The notes under the pieces were generated by a model, which saw nothing but the letters and a program-made list of their open reading frames with translations, did not search any database and was not told the origin of the DNA. From NCBI RefSeq assembly GCF_001411555.2, contig NC_049908.1, positions 27,814,724 to 27,878,723 on the forward strand: a stretch of DNA of 64,000 nt, given 5' to 3'. Source of the DNA: Juglans regia. Taxonomy: Eukaryota > Streptophyta > Magnoliopsida > Fagales > Juglandaceae. The first letter of the stretch is position 1; each line of letters opens with the position of its first letter. Shown piece by piece: positions 50,192 to 62,240 of this stretch. The position numbers were made by a program, and so were the translations under genes.

Positions 50192-53010
50192 TCAACCATG
50201 ACAAAAGAAATCAAACGTAGCACGTGGTGTAGAATAAGCTGTGGAAAGTACTTTTGAGGATATAAAGGTGTTTGCAGCTTCAGTATAATGGATCCCATCC
50301 CAACTTACGAGTTTAGATCCTTCATTGCAGACCTGAAAGCCAGGCTGACCACATGTCACCTTGATATTATAATTGTATGGAGGACCTCCATGCCCGCAGC
50401 ATGCCATTAGGGGACTCGAGAAACCTACAAGATGACTTCTCAGAACAATATCCCTTGAGTTGGATTGTTGATCACGAACTACGTCCATATATACTAACAT
50501 ATATATATATATATATATGTTTCCTAATTATTGGTAGTGGATAACTCCACGATCTATGTTATGTTCACATAGATGGAGAGGTTATAATTAATTAACTCTC
50601 TACTACTACCACTTAATTTCAAAGAAGATAATTAACCTCGCTCTTACATGAAAACTCTTTAAATAAGAGTTTACATACATTAAATGAAGAAGAATGAAAA
50701 AGTAAACCTACAAAAGAAAAACTCTCATCTTTCTCTATAATTTTCTAGAGAAACCATCTAGATTTCTTATTTTGAAACATGAAATTTTTTAGGAGACTCT
50801 AATAGTTTCCTAAGCGACGTAGAGGTACAAACAACAAAGTAGCGTGGACTATAAGATGAGCAAATTAACAATATTTGGGCTTGTGGGAATTCTGGTCCTC
50901 AAAGGTAATTCAAATTAACTTTATTTACACTAATCATGTTAAAACTTCTGCAAATTAAGTTCTGTGAGTTTCGGTTAGCAGAGGACTGGATCATGTTCAA
51001 TTTATAAAAACCTACATAACAAAAACCAATAGAGATCAGGGAGAAAAAACTTTTGAAACAACAAACTTACCGTATTTGGTGGAGTTGGCGATGAGATCAT
51101 ACTTGATTGCAAATATATCTACATAGACTATGCTAGCATCCTTCAGTTCAGATCTCATCTCTAGGCACAAATGACGCAGTCCTTCATTAAACAATCTTGC
51201 AGCAGAATTATAACTTGAAAGACATCCATACGGATCCAAATCCTTGTTCTGAACTAATGAAAGCTTTTGTGGTAGGCAACCCAATGGCCCAGTGTTATGT
51301 ATCCAAAAGTTCCGACCACCTTGAGTATACAAGGTCTGCATTTCATGTAACAAATTAAAAACAACAGTGTTGATAAGGTCGTACACGTTCGCAACTGTGA
51401 GTACTGCATGGATCATCGAAGGTTGCCCCTAATTTATATAATGTGATCATATATTACCAACAAAAAGCAAGATTTTTGCAGGAGCATTGTGAAGTTTTCT
51501 TAACATCTATTATTAATGGAGAATAAACGCACCTTGACAGCATTCTGGATTTCTCTAATTACTGATGGAATTCTTTTTACAACCTGTGCATACGATAGGT
51601 TCTTGGAGAATGTATTGGCCATGTCATTTTGGCCCATATCAATCATGTAAAGTGCATTCCGGAATGACTCATCATTGATCAAAGTCCCTGAACCTATATA
51701 TATGCATACACACTTTCAATTATGATTGAGGATGATGGAATTCCAGAAATACACAAATGACTTTTTAATATTAAACGTGTCAATATATAAGTCAATAACG
51801 AGTTATAAGAGTATGATCATTTCTCTCCTACTTGACGGAAAGTTGGCAAAACCTTATTAATCCAAGTGTTTATGGGACTAGGTGATATAGAATTAGTCAA
51901 GCCCTATTCATCCATCTTGGTTCAAAGCCAGGACAAACCTTTGAGTCAGAATTTTCAGCAGTTTTGAGGATTAATAGGACTCCCAAAATTTCGAATTCAA
52001 GAACCTATTCACTGCAGGCCGAAAGGGATAAAAACCCTTTTCAGTCCAGGTTTCTTCCATGCATAGAGGGGTTTAATGGTTTTCCAATTAATTCCTTTAA
52101 TTTAGCCTCTTCACTGAATAGTTATTCATGTTAATCTAGAGATCTAGTAGTGTTTGTGGAAGTCAAACTTAATATGCAAACAACATGAGCACAGTTTAGT
52201 ACTGATGAACAGTCGATTTTCAATATTAAGTTCTTCACATGTTATGACCACCTATTTTCACTTTTTCTTGGGCATGACTTCATTTATTTGCTAAACAAAA
52301 AACGGTGAAACCGTGATAGGATGGTTGATGGCTTCCTGTTAAATTTTGGATAAAATCTCACCTGTTAATTCATCTACACTGGTAAAACATTATAACAATT
52401 CAAGATGATCATTTTAATGTTGTTAGAGATTTTGGTCGGACAGTTATAAATGTTGTGGAGTCCATTTCATTTCATGTGTGTCAATCTGTCTAGCTTTTAG
52501 TGTTCGGTCAAAACTGTACGAGTACTTATCTGTCGAGGATAATGAAATGAGCAAGCGCCAAGTAAATGAGAAATAGTACCTGAGGCAGCAAGTTCAATGG
52601 AGCGAGCCTTAAAATGAAGGAACTGCATGACCTGAATATTCAAAGAAAATGGGACATAACGAGGGAGAGTAGAGGACCCCACCACTGCAAAATTTGCCCC
52701 ATTTGAGAACTTGGATCCTCCCAAGGAGTCTAGGTATGGGCTCAGGAAGGTTGCATTCAAACTCTGGCCTACACATATTAAATAAAGAAATAATTTGTAT
52801 AAGTTTTAAATAGATAAATTTAGTATAAAATTTTATAAAAAAATAAATTTTATCTTAAAAAAATATAAAAAAATTATTATTTATTTATGAGATCTATTAT
52901 TTTATAAAATATTTATATGAGACTTGTCTATTTTAAATTTGTATATAATATTATTCTATTAAATATAGATTTTCTAATTTAGATCTTTAATAAATAAACT
53001 ATATATATAG

Positions 53011-53053
<43 letters not shown>

Positions 53054-54303
53054 TGCTTTCAACTTTGGATCCCATGTCCCTGACACCCTGTCCCAACACT
53101 TAATAGGATACTCCAAATTCTCAGAAACAAAGCAAAACAAAGAAGAAAATAGATCTATGGTCGTCCCCTACACACATTCTGCAATTAGATCCTCTGGTTT
53201 TTTCTTTTACTATTCTAATTACCTCGATTGATGAAAGAAAATATTTTAATTTTTAACTATAAAATAATTATATAAAAATAAATATATAAATTAAAATAAT
53301 TTGAAGTGGTACGTCAAATTATAAAATTATTTTTATTATAAAATAAATATAACGAATTCTATGAAGCGATGTCAATTTATAAATTTATTTTATATAATCT
53401 TTTTATATTTATAACAATTTTCTTTAAAAAATTTATATCTTTTGCTTAAGACTGCACACACAAAGGAGAACATTATCCTCATATCTTGATGACTGATAAG
53501 TCTGAATAGAATCTTAAATGGTAAATAAATAAAGCTGATCATTTCATATTTCTATTTTCCACTAAAGAATTTGCTGGAACGACTTTTCCCATCTTAGAAT
53601 TATTGCGAACATCTTTTTCTTTTTTTTATAAAAAAAGAAAAAACACTTTTGTGAACGAAATAGAAAATTCAAGAGCATATTATATGAAATAAATTCTTGA
53701 AAAATAAAAATTAAAAAACCAGACCCACCTCTACGAAATCAGTTGATCATAACCAGGAAAAACAAGACAAATCTCCATGCATCACGCAAGATTCACATGA
53801 TGATGCTGAGAAGTGGGACCCTGCACGGGTTGGGTCCCACCGATGAAGACATTGGAGTTTGCACATGTTAAAAGATGTCGCTTTACACTTGAGTGAAAGA
53901 AAGGCTTAACTTAACCGTTAATCACGTCCAGGCATGAGGCAACACACTGATTACAAGTGATTGCAACCGTGGAGAACATGAATAATAAACATGATGAACG
54001 GTCATAATTGAAGGCGAGGTCTCACTTACACAGGAGGTCGATCAGGAGCCGGCCATCGGACAACCGGCCTGTAGACCGGTGGAAGAAGGCACGACCGTTG
54101 GGAAAATTGACAGGGAAACCGAGCCCGGCGACGAGTCCACCCGTGTCGGAGTTGGAGTCCCCGAAGTTGAAGATAACCGGAGGTCTTTTGCACTGGCAGA
54201 GAACCGGGATTGGAAGAGAAAGCAGGGAAAGCAATGGAACGAGCAAGAAGAAGAAGAAAAAGGAGCAAAAGTGGGAAGGAGAGAGAGAGCGAGAGGCGGC
54301 CAT
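50192..54303 (-). CDS. GDSL-type esterase/lipase
   Basis: Five exons on the minus strand, 54303-54030, 52768-52580, 51693-51533, 51335-51071 and 50424-50192, give 373 residues, typical for plant GDSL enzymes. A hydrophobic N-terminus (about residues 11-36, ending PIPVLCQC) is a likely secretion signal. Block I is [11 protein letters not shown] with the nucleophile Ser50. Block II is [12 protein letters not shown] (Gly115). Block III is MGQND (175-178, supplying the oxyanion Asn). Block V is WDGIHYTEA with Asp339 and His342. All four are intact. The family hydrolyses esters or lipids, usually in the apoplast; the substrate cannot be told from sequence. All junctions are in frame. Intron 1 (1.26 kb) and intron 2 (0.89 kb) are AT-rich, and intron 4 contains a solo Copia LTR. 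Confidence 0.95.
50529..50929 (+). mobile_element. Solo Copia LTR inside intron 4 of the GDSL gene
   Basis: Related throughout to the LTRs at 45.4 and 48.2 kb (ctctttaaataagagt; ctataattttctagag; gcgacgtagaggtac; aattcaaattaac). It is flanked by the 5-bp direct repeat CTAAT at 50524-50528 and 50930-50934. No internal retroelement sequence is present, so it is a solo LTR. It lies opposite in strand to the gene. Confidence 0.8.
52985..53047. repeat. TA-rich microsatellite in GDSL intron 1
   Basis: A run of atatat of about 30 bases (about 53017-53046) lies in the long first intron. A foldback-like AT stretch (52790-52960) lies beside it. Confidence 0.7.
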
Positions 54304-55371
54304 AGTGGGAGTTGGAGGTTCTAATTTCTTTCTTGCAGCTTATACTTTGGCCGATGCTGCTGCATGCTGCCCACTGCTTTTTTCTGTTTGCTTATGTATT
54401 GGGGTTTGGAGTTTGGACATTTGGATTCCATTATTAGTAATTTACATATTTATTTTGCTATTTTTAGGATGCTTGGTCGTCGGTGTATATAGGTGTCTCA
54501 TGATGAGTGTATCGTTGCATGCATGTGGTCGTATTGATCATGAGCTTCGCTTCATCTTGGTCACTTGGATCGATCACCTTTAATTATTACATTATCTTCT
54601 TTTTTTAATATAAATATATATATATATATATATAGATTTATACAAAAATAGATATGTATATGTATGTTAATGTAGGTCCCTCAGTACATATTGATATGAT
54701 TTTCTTCTTGCATATTTATATTAATAATTAGCAAAACATGGATCTCATTATAATTTGTACAACACCAAGTATCAATAAAATAAATAAATAAATAAATAAA
54801 AAGAGATTTGAGATCAAATGATTGCATGGTTACTACCATTCTTCATTTTCTTAATTGGATAAACTAAGAGGGGAAGCCACTAATTAAATGATAGTTTTGA
54901 TATAATTCGACCACTGAATTGTGAATCTACAGCTACAAGCGGCCAGGACGGTTTGGGCAGTGCTGCTGCACTATTTTGGATTGTTGAAGAGACAAACATA
55001 CTCTTTGATCTCCTTTATAAGGATAAGCTTATTCTTGGATAAAGAAGAGTACTGGTTCTTATAATAAAATATGAGTGGTGCTACGTACTCTGCCGCCTGA
55101 GTAGCACCGCTCCAATTGACCATTAGGTCAAATTGATTTTTTTATTTTTTTTATTCATTTTTTATCATTTTAAAATATTTTTAAAAAATATAAAAAAAAT
55201 ATCAATATACTAATAGTTATAACTTCCTTAATCATTAAGTAAAACAAAATTATAATAAAAATTAAAATAGAGGAGGTGTCAAATTTAGGTGTCAAAGTAT
55301 CATTTTCCATAAAATATATAGTTGGGATCAGTTTAGGAGCCATCGCGTAAAGTGTCGTCACAAAACATGCC

Positions 55372-55469
55372 ATTCAAATTCAAAATTGTCATGAATCGCT
55401 CAATTCGACTTGTTGAATTGCCCAATTCATTGAATCTGTCCTTACCTGATTCCGATTTTTCGAGCCTTG
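55372..55469. repeat. Fragment of the repeat that interrupts the Copia RT
   Basis: The block caaaattgtcatgaatcg ... ttgttgaattgc ... attcattgaatc matches 47518-47585. Here it continues to a terminus cgatttttcgagccttg that is missing there. Confidence 0.6.
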
Positions 55470-56146
55470 CCTTTAAGACACCAACAAAAAAAAAATCTCT
55501 TGATCTTTATTTGACACCATTTATTCTTCCTTCATTTCGCAATTGTTAATTTCACCCTAACCATTGTAATTAAACGCCTCTGCTGATCTTCATTCAGTTA
55601 TTTTTTTTTAATAAGAGTTGAATTATTTGAATTTCAATAAAGAAGTACTTTTAAGAATCCTATTTAATAAAAAAGTGTAACTAGAGTACTTCACAGAGAC
55701 ATACACTTTTTTAATTTAATTTTCTATGTATATGCATGTTATGATCAAGGGACAACCTTTTGAGTAATTAATGTAGGAAGAAATTAACATTGTTGTCCTT
55801 CATTTTATCATTTGATTCATTTCTAATTAACATGTTAGTTCACGTGTCATAGTTAAGTGATCAAAATTTAAAGTTATTTAAAGTATATTATATCAGTTGA
55901 TGTGATTACGAAGATCATGAATAAAGATCAGATGATGATCATTAAGTATAACAAATAGATGGCCACAAACATCGGGTAATTAAAGCAGTAGTTTCTCAAT
56001 ATTATATTACAAAACAAAGTACGTATATATAGACACAACATGCTAGAAAGATAGACTGCTGGTGCTTTTTTTCTTTCTTTGAATAAGGAAGATACAACGG
56101 GAGGACGTGGGGTTTCCGCGCGGCTCATATAAGATAGAGGGGGTAA

Positions 56147-56498
56147 GAGCATCCCATTCGCGTCCCTAAAACTAACCCTTAGCCAAGTTATAGGAAAAAA
56201 ACATGAAAAGTGAAAGAAAACTCATCTACATCCGGTTTCCTAAATTAAGTTTTAATTTTAGGATGAGTACATGGGTTACTCTCCAAACTTATATTTTAAT
56301 AGAATATAAAAGGGAAGTGAGAGAACAAAATAATAAAGAAAGAATAGAGAAATATTATTTTAATCGAATAAAGAAATGATAGGAAATAGAATATATGAGA
56401 TTTTTGAAAGATGAGTAAAATTTTTAAGACAAAATTATAAGAAGTGTGATTTCTAACCAAATTTTAGGAAATATTATAAGGAACGGATGAAAATGCTC
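56147..56498. mobile_element. PIF/Harbinger-type MITE, 352 bp, TAA target duplication
   Basis: The left end gagcatcccattcgcgtcc and right end ggaacggatgaaaatgctc are imperfect inverted repeats. TAA flanks it at 56144-56146 and 56499-56501. The termini resemble those of the larger element at 10774-13909. Non-coding. Confidence 0.8.
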
Positions 56499-56523
56499 TA
56501 AGGAGGATAGATATTGGGTGGAG

Positions 56524-56704
56524 TAATGCTAAATATAGTTATGATCAGTTGTAGGTGTCGTCATGTACTTCTTTTAAAAATAGTAAAATTTATTATTGAA
56601 AAATTAATTTTTTCATTTAAGTTTTATATTTATTTATTTTTTTAAAAAGAATGTACAAGAATGTATAATATTTATGCATTGTATGATTGTAAATATCATC
56701 TCTC
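56524..56704. repeat. Foldback MITE, third copy
   Basis: Begins taatgctaaatatag and ends gattgtaaatatcatctc, with an AT-rich centre like the copies at 1219 and 37860. More diverged than those. Confidence 0.5.
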
Positions 56705-57088
56705 TATTTGTCGATGGGATTAGCGGGATAGGAATGTTTCTGAGTCCTCACTTTCAAGTCTTGAAAGCAAGCTAATTAATGAGATAATTATGTAGTACTG
56801 AAAAGTTGACACTTTTGAATATTTTCTTGACAAACCAGAATCAATGTGATATGTGTTGATCAAGCACTTTGTTATGTCCATATATATTGGGTGATCGTTT
56901 TATTTCAACATAGTAATTACCTTTCCATTTTCGTTTGAATACGTGCTTGTTCTGTCACTTTTAACTTTTCTGATCATCAGCACTTATTAATTTAATGGCA
57001 CATTTAATGGGTTTCATCGTTGGTAGGTACGTAGAGTTATTGAAGTCATGAAGTGAATGAAATAAAAGATAATTTATGCATGCTTGAG

Positions 57089-57443
57089 TATTAAGGCACG
57101 CATTTCCTCTGCCTCAAATCATGGTGCTCAAAACGATGCTTCTAGAGGAGTGATCAGCTCAAAGACAAAACAGAAAAGTACAATTGTGGCAATAAATGCG
57201 GTATAACAGAAAGAATATGGTGCACTGCTACGGAAGGCTTAGAAGAATTTTCCATAACAGATTTCTTATGATTTGATACTCATGTATTTGCCATCTGTTG
57301 TGCTTTATAAATACTATGAGGCATTGTAAAAAAAACGTAGTAAGGGAAGATGGTCTCATAGTTCAGACTACAGAATGGAAAACATTTCATAGAGGATTTT
57401 TGTCAAATACCTTTAATGCCTTGTCTATTTGCATTTTTCAATA
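57089..57443 (+). repeat. 5' LTR of the 57.1-60.1 kb Copia element
   Basis: Begins tattaaggcacgcatttcc and ends gcatttttcaata. It contains a TATA-like ctttataaatactatgagg. It differs from the 3' LTR by scattered substitutions and small indels. Confidence 0.85.
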
Positions 57444-57499
57444 TGGTACTAAAGTTGTAAAAGGATCCACATCCATTCTTTCCTTTCCTGCACGTCACG

Positions 57500-59727
57500 T
57501 AACAAGGAAAATTGCCACCCACTGTCAAGTACTTCACTATCATCAATCATCAAATATGGTACCGAGGCCTTTCAAACTGTTGTGTTTCTTATCAATCGTA
57601 TGCCCACACCAACTCTTAATAATATTTCACCCTTTCAAGCTCTATTTCATCATCTTCCTGATTATTCTTTTCTGTGCATTTTTGGTTTTGCGTGTTGGCC
57701 CAATTTACGTCCATTTAATCATCACAAAATAGACTTTCATTCTCAACTTTGTGTCTTCATGGGCTATAGCCCAGATTATAAAGACTACAATTGCCTCCAT
57801 ATTCCAACAGGCTGAGTATACCTTTTGTGTGATGTCCGTTTCAATGAGACATGTTTTCCCTTTGCGCCTCCATCAAGCCCCTCAACTGTGTTGGCCCAAT
57901 CAGTTGCTCCACTCATCCACTTCCTTCCTCGTTGGATCTGCTCCCTACTGGGCTCAGTCCCTCTTCTTATTCAAATTATAAGCCCACACCTTCTAACCCA
58001 TAAACATTCCCTTCGAGTTCAGACCTACTTTGTGCTTCCCCTTCTCAACCATCCTTGTTGCCACCTTCGGCACATCCAAACCCTACTGCATCTTCATCTC
58101 CACCCTAACGACCTACCTTTCCTTTGCCTTTTCTCACTCAGCCTTCCACAAATCATCCTATGGTCACTCGTTCAAAAGCAAATATTCATTGCCCCCTTCT
58201 CCAATCAGATGGCACCATCCTGTGGCCTCCTCCCAAACCTTTGCTCTCTCTCACTACCTCTGAGTCCCCTGCCATTCCTGAGGAACCTTCCTTATACACC
58301 GAAGCTTCTAAATTTTCTTAGTGGCATGCGGCCATGGCCACCGAGTTTCATGCTCTTTTACAAAATTGGACTTAGGATTTAGTTCCTTTTTCACTCAAGC
58401 AAAATGTCTTAGGGTCCAAGTGGGTACTCAAAACCAAGTAGCATGCTGATGGAACACTTGAGTGTCGCAAGGCTCACCTTGTGGCCAAGGGATTCAACCA
58501 GCAAACCAGTCTTGATTACATAGAGACATTTAGTTCTGTGGCGAAACCAATTACCATTCGTCTGCTCATCTCCATTGCAATGACTCATCAATAATCGCCA
58601 CATCAACTTGACATTTAGAACGCCTTCCTACACGGTGACTTGGAGATGACGTCTACATGCAATAACCAACTGGGTTTGTAAATCCTAACTTCCATACCCA
58701 CATTTGTAAATTACGAAAATCTATCTATGGTCTGAAACAAGCTCCTAAGGTTTGGTTTTCTAAATTGAGTAATAAATTGTTATCTTTAGGTTTTCACAAC
58801 TCACGATCTGATTCAATTTATGTCTTGATCTATGTTGATGATATTGTTGTTACTGGCTCTAACTCCTCTCTTATTATTGATTTTATTACTGCCCTTTGGT
58901 CATCCTTTCCAGTAAAAAATCTTGGAAATTTGCATTATTTTTGAAGTATTGAAGTCTGTCGTAATTCCACTGGTTTGTACATGTCTTAAGCACGATATAT
59001 CTCTGACTTGTTAATTTGTACTAACATGCATAATGCAAAACCCATGTCCACTCCAATGTCTGCCTCAGTGAAACTCACTGCTCTTGATGGCTATTCTTTT
59101 TAGGATCCTCAACACAGTGCAGTGGGAAGTCTCCAGTATCTTGCCTTTAGTAGGCATGATATTTCTTTTGCCGTAAATAAAGTCTATCAATTTATGCACT
59201 GTCCTCATCTTCCTCATTGGCAAGCTGTCAAGAGGATTCTTCATTACCTTCGTCTAACTGCTAATTTTGGGCTGCATTTTTCCTCTACCATGTCTTTAAC
59301 ACTTACTGCCTTCTCTGATGTTGATTAGGTTGGCTGCCTTGATGACCATAAGTCTACCGGAGGTTTTTGTATTTACTTTGGCTCTCACCTTGTCTCCTGG
59401 GGCTTTAAGAAGCACCCTACTATAGCTCGTTCCTCCACCGAGGCTAAATATAAGGCAGTGGCTAACATTGCATGTGAACTTCTTTGGTTAGAATCCTTGT
59501 TAAGAGAATTAGAAATTTTTCTTGCTGATCCACCAACTTTGTGGTGTGACAATTTTGGCGCCACATATTGTTTTGTTAATCCTGTCTTACATTCTCGGAC
59601 TAAACATGTGGATCTTGATTACCATTTTGTGAGAGATCGTGTGGTTGCTAAAGCTCTCAAAGTCTCCTTTGTATCAAGCAAATATCAAGTTGCTGATATC
59701 CTCACCAAGCCTCTCTCCACAGCTTGA
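57500..59727 (+). pseudogene. Copia integrase tail, reverse transcriptase and RNase H remnant
   Basis: In order: INRMPTPTLNNISPFQALF and GYSPDYKDYNCLH (about 57590-57812, integrase tail); WHAAMATEFHALLQNWT (about 58323); KAHLVAKGFNQQTSLDYIE (about 58465); LIYVDDIVVTGSN with the intact YVDD (about 58827); AVGSLQYLAFSRHDISFAV (from 59119); DDHKSTGGFCIYFG (about 59343); SSTEAKYKAVANIACELLWL (about 59431); and VADILTKPLSTA ending at 59727. At least eight in-frame stops or frameshifts lie between these blocks. Confidence 0.85.
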
Positions 59728-59786
59728 TTCTCCATTTTACGCTTAAGCCTCACCATCTTCTCGGTCCCGCTTGATTCGTCAGGGGC

Positions 59787-60135
59787 TATTAAGGCACACA
59801 TTTCCTCTGCCTTAGATCATGGTGCTCAAAAGGATGCTTCTAGAGGAATCAGCTCAAAGGCAAAACAGAAAAGTACATCTGTGGCAATAGATGCTATAAC
59901 AGAAAGAATATGGTGCACTGTTATGGAAGGCTCTAGAAGAATTTTCCATAACAGAGTTCTTGTGATTTGATACCCATGTATTTGCCATCTGTTCTGCTTT
60001 ATAAATAATGTGAGGCATTGTAACAACTTAGTAAGGGAAAATGGTCTCATAGTTCAGACTATAGAATGGAAAACATTTCATAGAGGATTTTTGTCAAATA
60101 CCTTCAGTTGCCTTGTCTATTTGCATTTTTAAATA
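59787..60135 (+). repeat. 3' LTR of the 57.1-60.1 kb Copia element
   Basis: Begins tattaaggcacacatttcc after a purine-rich caggggc tract and ends gcatttttaaata. It is the partner of 57089-57443. Confidence 0.85.
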
Positions 60136-61254
60136 TTGAACAAGAATATGGCATCACATGGGATTTTCAATAATTTGTCAATAGGCACTGATCTTTTTAG
60201 ACTCAAGGCCAATGTCTTACGATTATATGTGTGTGTGTGTGTTTTAGACATTTTATATATTTAGTAGAAAATTAAATAAAATATGTAGATCTCATAATAT
60301 TTAATATATATTGAGGTATCCATGAGTATGTTATGTTTATCTTTCTCATAATTATAGAAGATTTTTCAATAAATAAAAGATTAAGTTTATTCCCTTTCTT
60401 CCTGTAAGGAACTTAATTGTCACTTTTACCTCCGTGACCAACAAAAAAAAGGTGGAAATTATAATCTGTTCCTATAATTAGTTAATTTAGTAAATTTTTG
60501 CTTAATTTCTAACTTTACAGTACATATTACACAAAAATGGATAGAAGGCAAGTGAATACATCAACCTCAAAAAGTACAATCTACCAAATGCACTAATTTA
60601 CATCATGCTCGATCGAACATGCATAATATAAGATCATATCGAACTTATTCTATGATGTTTCGAGACTATTTAATAAAAAATATTAATTAAGATTGTAATA
60701 TATAAGAAGAGATCATGAATTGTTTAATTCTTCGAAATTGATATGATTTATTGTGGTATATTAAATTATATAATATTTTGTACTATAGAATAATAGATGT
60801 AATATGATTAGTCACTATATATATACATACATATATATATATATATATTACAATTGCATACTTGAGCAAAAGCACAAAGTTATAATTAAAGATTTGAAAA
60901 AAAAACCTAAAAGATTATTCTCTATTTTAAAAACAACACATTAATGTACGTAGCTATAACAACACATTAATATAAAAGAGAATAATATCAACTTATCCAC
61001 TAATTATATAAGTTTATGTACACATGATGATTAATGTACGATTCTTGTCCACCTGTTTAAAGAAAATTTAGGTACATCAGCTGGCTATATATATTAATGC
61101 TATAAGCAGAAATTGTTCGTACTCTCTGGATGATCAGTAACGTACTACGTAATATAAATATTCCTTCTAAGCTCAAGCTGTAACTTACACATGATGATTA
61201 ATACGTACACAATTAATACTTTCTCTAATACAAAAATCATGGGGATATTCCATG

Positions 61255-61285
<31 letters not shown>

Positions 61286-61902
61286 CTATGGGCTTCACAT
61301 TGGAATTCATTAATTAATCAAAAGATCATTGCTTTCATGAGGATTCAATAATTAGTAATTCACGTTCTAAAAATAAGATCAGATAAAATAAAATAAGATA
61401 GAATGTCACTTTGTGAATCCAAATGAGTACTAAGAATATCAACTTATGCACATGTTACAAAGTTTTCTGTTCCGATAGAGATGAGGTACTGCCCAAGGGT
61501 TTATTATATAGTTTCTGTGATGATCAGTATTCATTTGAATGCAACAAATAAGGGGGTTGGAAACAAGCTGCAAAAAGCATGTTGAATTGTAACAGCCAGA
61601 GGGAGAGGACCCACCAAAACACAATGCATGGGTCCCAATTTCATTTTTTTAGCTGATATATTATTATATTATATTGCACAAAGGAATTTGGTTGCTTCAA
61701 GCCTCCGAACGTAAGCCGTATAGCTGGCTCAGCACGTACGTACAAGACAAAAACTGAAAGCGACTTTATGGATCAGTGGTGGCATTCACTTGCTCCCACG
61801 CATTAGCCTTGGTGTAATTGCTAGAATTCAATCTTCAAACGGGTTCCCTCTTCTTTTTTCATGCCGATGATTCTCTTTAATAATTACTTTCTGTTGCAGC
61901 TC
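60136..61902. other. AT-rich intergenic stretch upstream of the WAT1-type gene
   Basis: No gene is recognised. There are TA/TG microsatellites near 60227-60241, 60830-60848 and 61265-61287. The last ~250 bases are less AT-rich and probably promoter. Confidence 0.45.
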
Positions 61903-61906
61903 ACCG

Positions 61907-61928
61907 CTATATATATATATATATATAT
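61907..61928 (+). promoter_or_regulatory. TATA-box region of the WAT1-type gene
   Basis: A tatatata run of about 20 bases sits about 137 bases upstream of the start codon and is followed by a CT-rich leader (61965-62010). The position fits a TATA box, but a microsatellite by chance is possible. Confidence 0.45.
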
Positions 61929-62064
61929 GGGCCTCCACTCCATTATTTCTCATTCTGTACTCTATCTCTCCATCTCTCTCTCTCTCTCTAAACCACCATC
62001 TCCATCTCTCTTTTTAAGATCAAATAAGGGCGTGGTAGGTTTAGAGAAACAGTAGAAGAAATAA

Positions 62065-62240
62065 ATGGGTCGTGATTTGATGCTTTTCTTAGCCAACGTT
62101 GTGCTGCAAGTGTGTTATGCAGGGATGAACATCACATCAATGTTGGCCATGCAGTCAGGCATGCACCCACTTGTTCTCGTCGCCTACCGGCAGATTTTTG
62201 CAACCATGGCAATCGCTCCCTTCGCTTATTTCCTCGAGTG
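62065..62240 (+). CDS. WAT1-related (EamA/nodulin MtN21-type) transporter, exon 1 only
   Basis: From ATG 62065 the reading is [20 protein letters not shown], then [20 protein letters not shown], then [18 protein letters not shown], stopping at a donor (gagtg|gtaaaa, 62240/62241). This is the characteristic first exon of WAT1/UMAMIT-type proteins, covering the first membrane helix and part of the second with the YRQ motif. The split codon after Glu58 is normal for this family. The remaining exons would encode the other EamA helices; none is found before the window ends at 64000, so either intron 1 exceeds 1.7 kb or the gene is truncated. Family members move amino acids or auxin across plasma or vacuolar membranes; the substrate is unknown. 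Confidence 0.85.

Larger units (their letters stand above)
54304..57088. other. Intergenic stretch with small repeats
   Basis: The left part is the promoter side of the GDSL gene; the ORF on the opposite strand over exon 1 (54008-54583) is a shadow. It also holds a taaa run (about 54777-54800), a repeat end at 55372-55469, a Harbinger-type MITE at 56147-56498 and a foldback MITE at 56524-56704. No gene is recognised. Confidence 0.5.
57089..60135 (+). mobile_element. Deleted Ty1/Copia retrotransposon
   Basis: Two similar LTRs (57089-57443 and 59787-60135) enclose 2.34 kb. A primer site resembling the Met-tRNA type (tggtactaaag, 57444) directly follows the 5' LTR. The interior starts in the integrase tail and holds RT and RNase H with several stops. 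Gag, protease and the integrase core are missing. The flanks ttgag (57084-57088) and ttgaa (60136-60140) fit a target duplication with one change. Confidence 0.85.

Noticed and set aside
54008..54583. 191-residue plus-strand ORF
   Set aside because: It lies antisense over exon 1 and the signal-peptide region of the GDSL gene. The minus-strand frame has clear family motifs and the plus frame has none.
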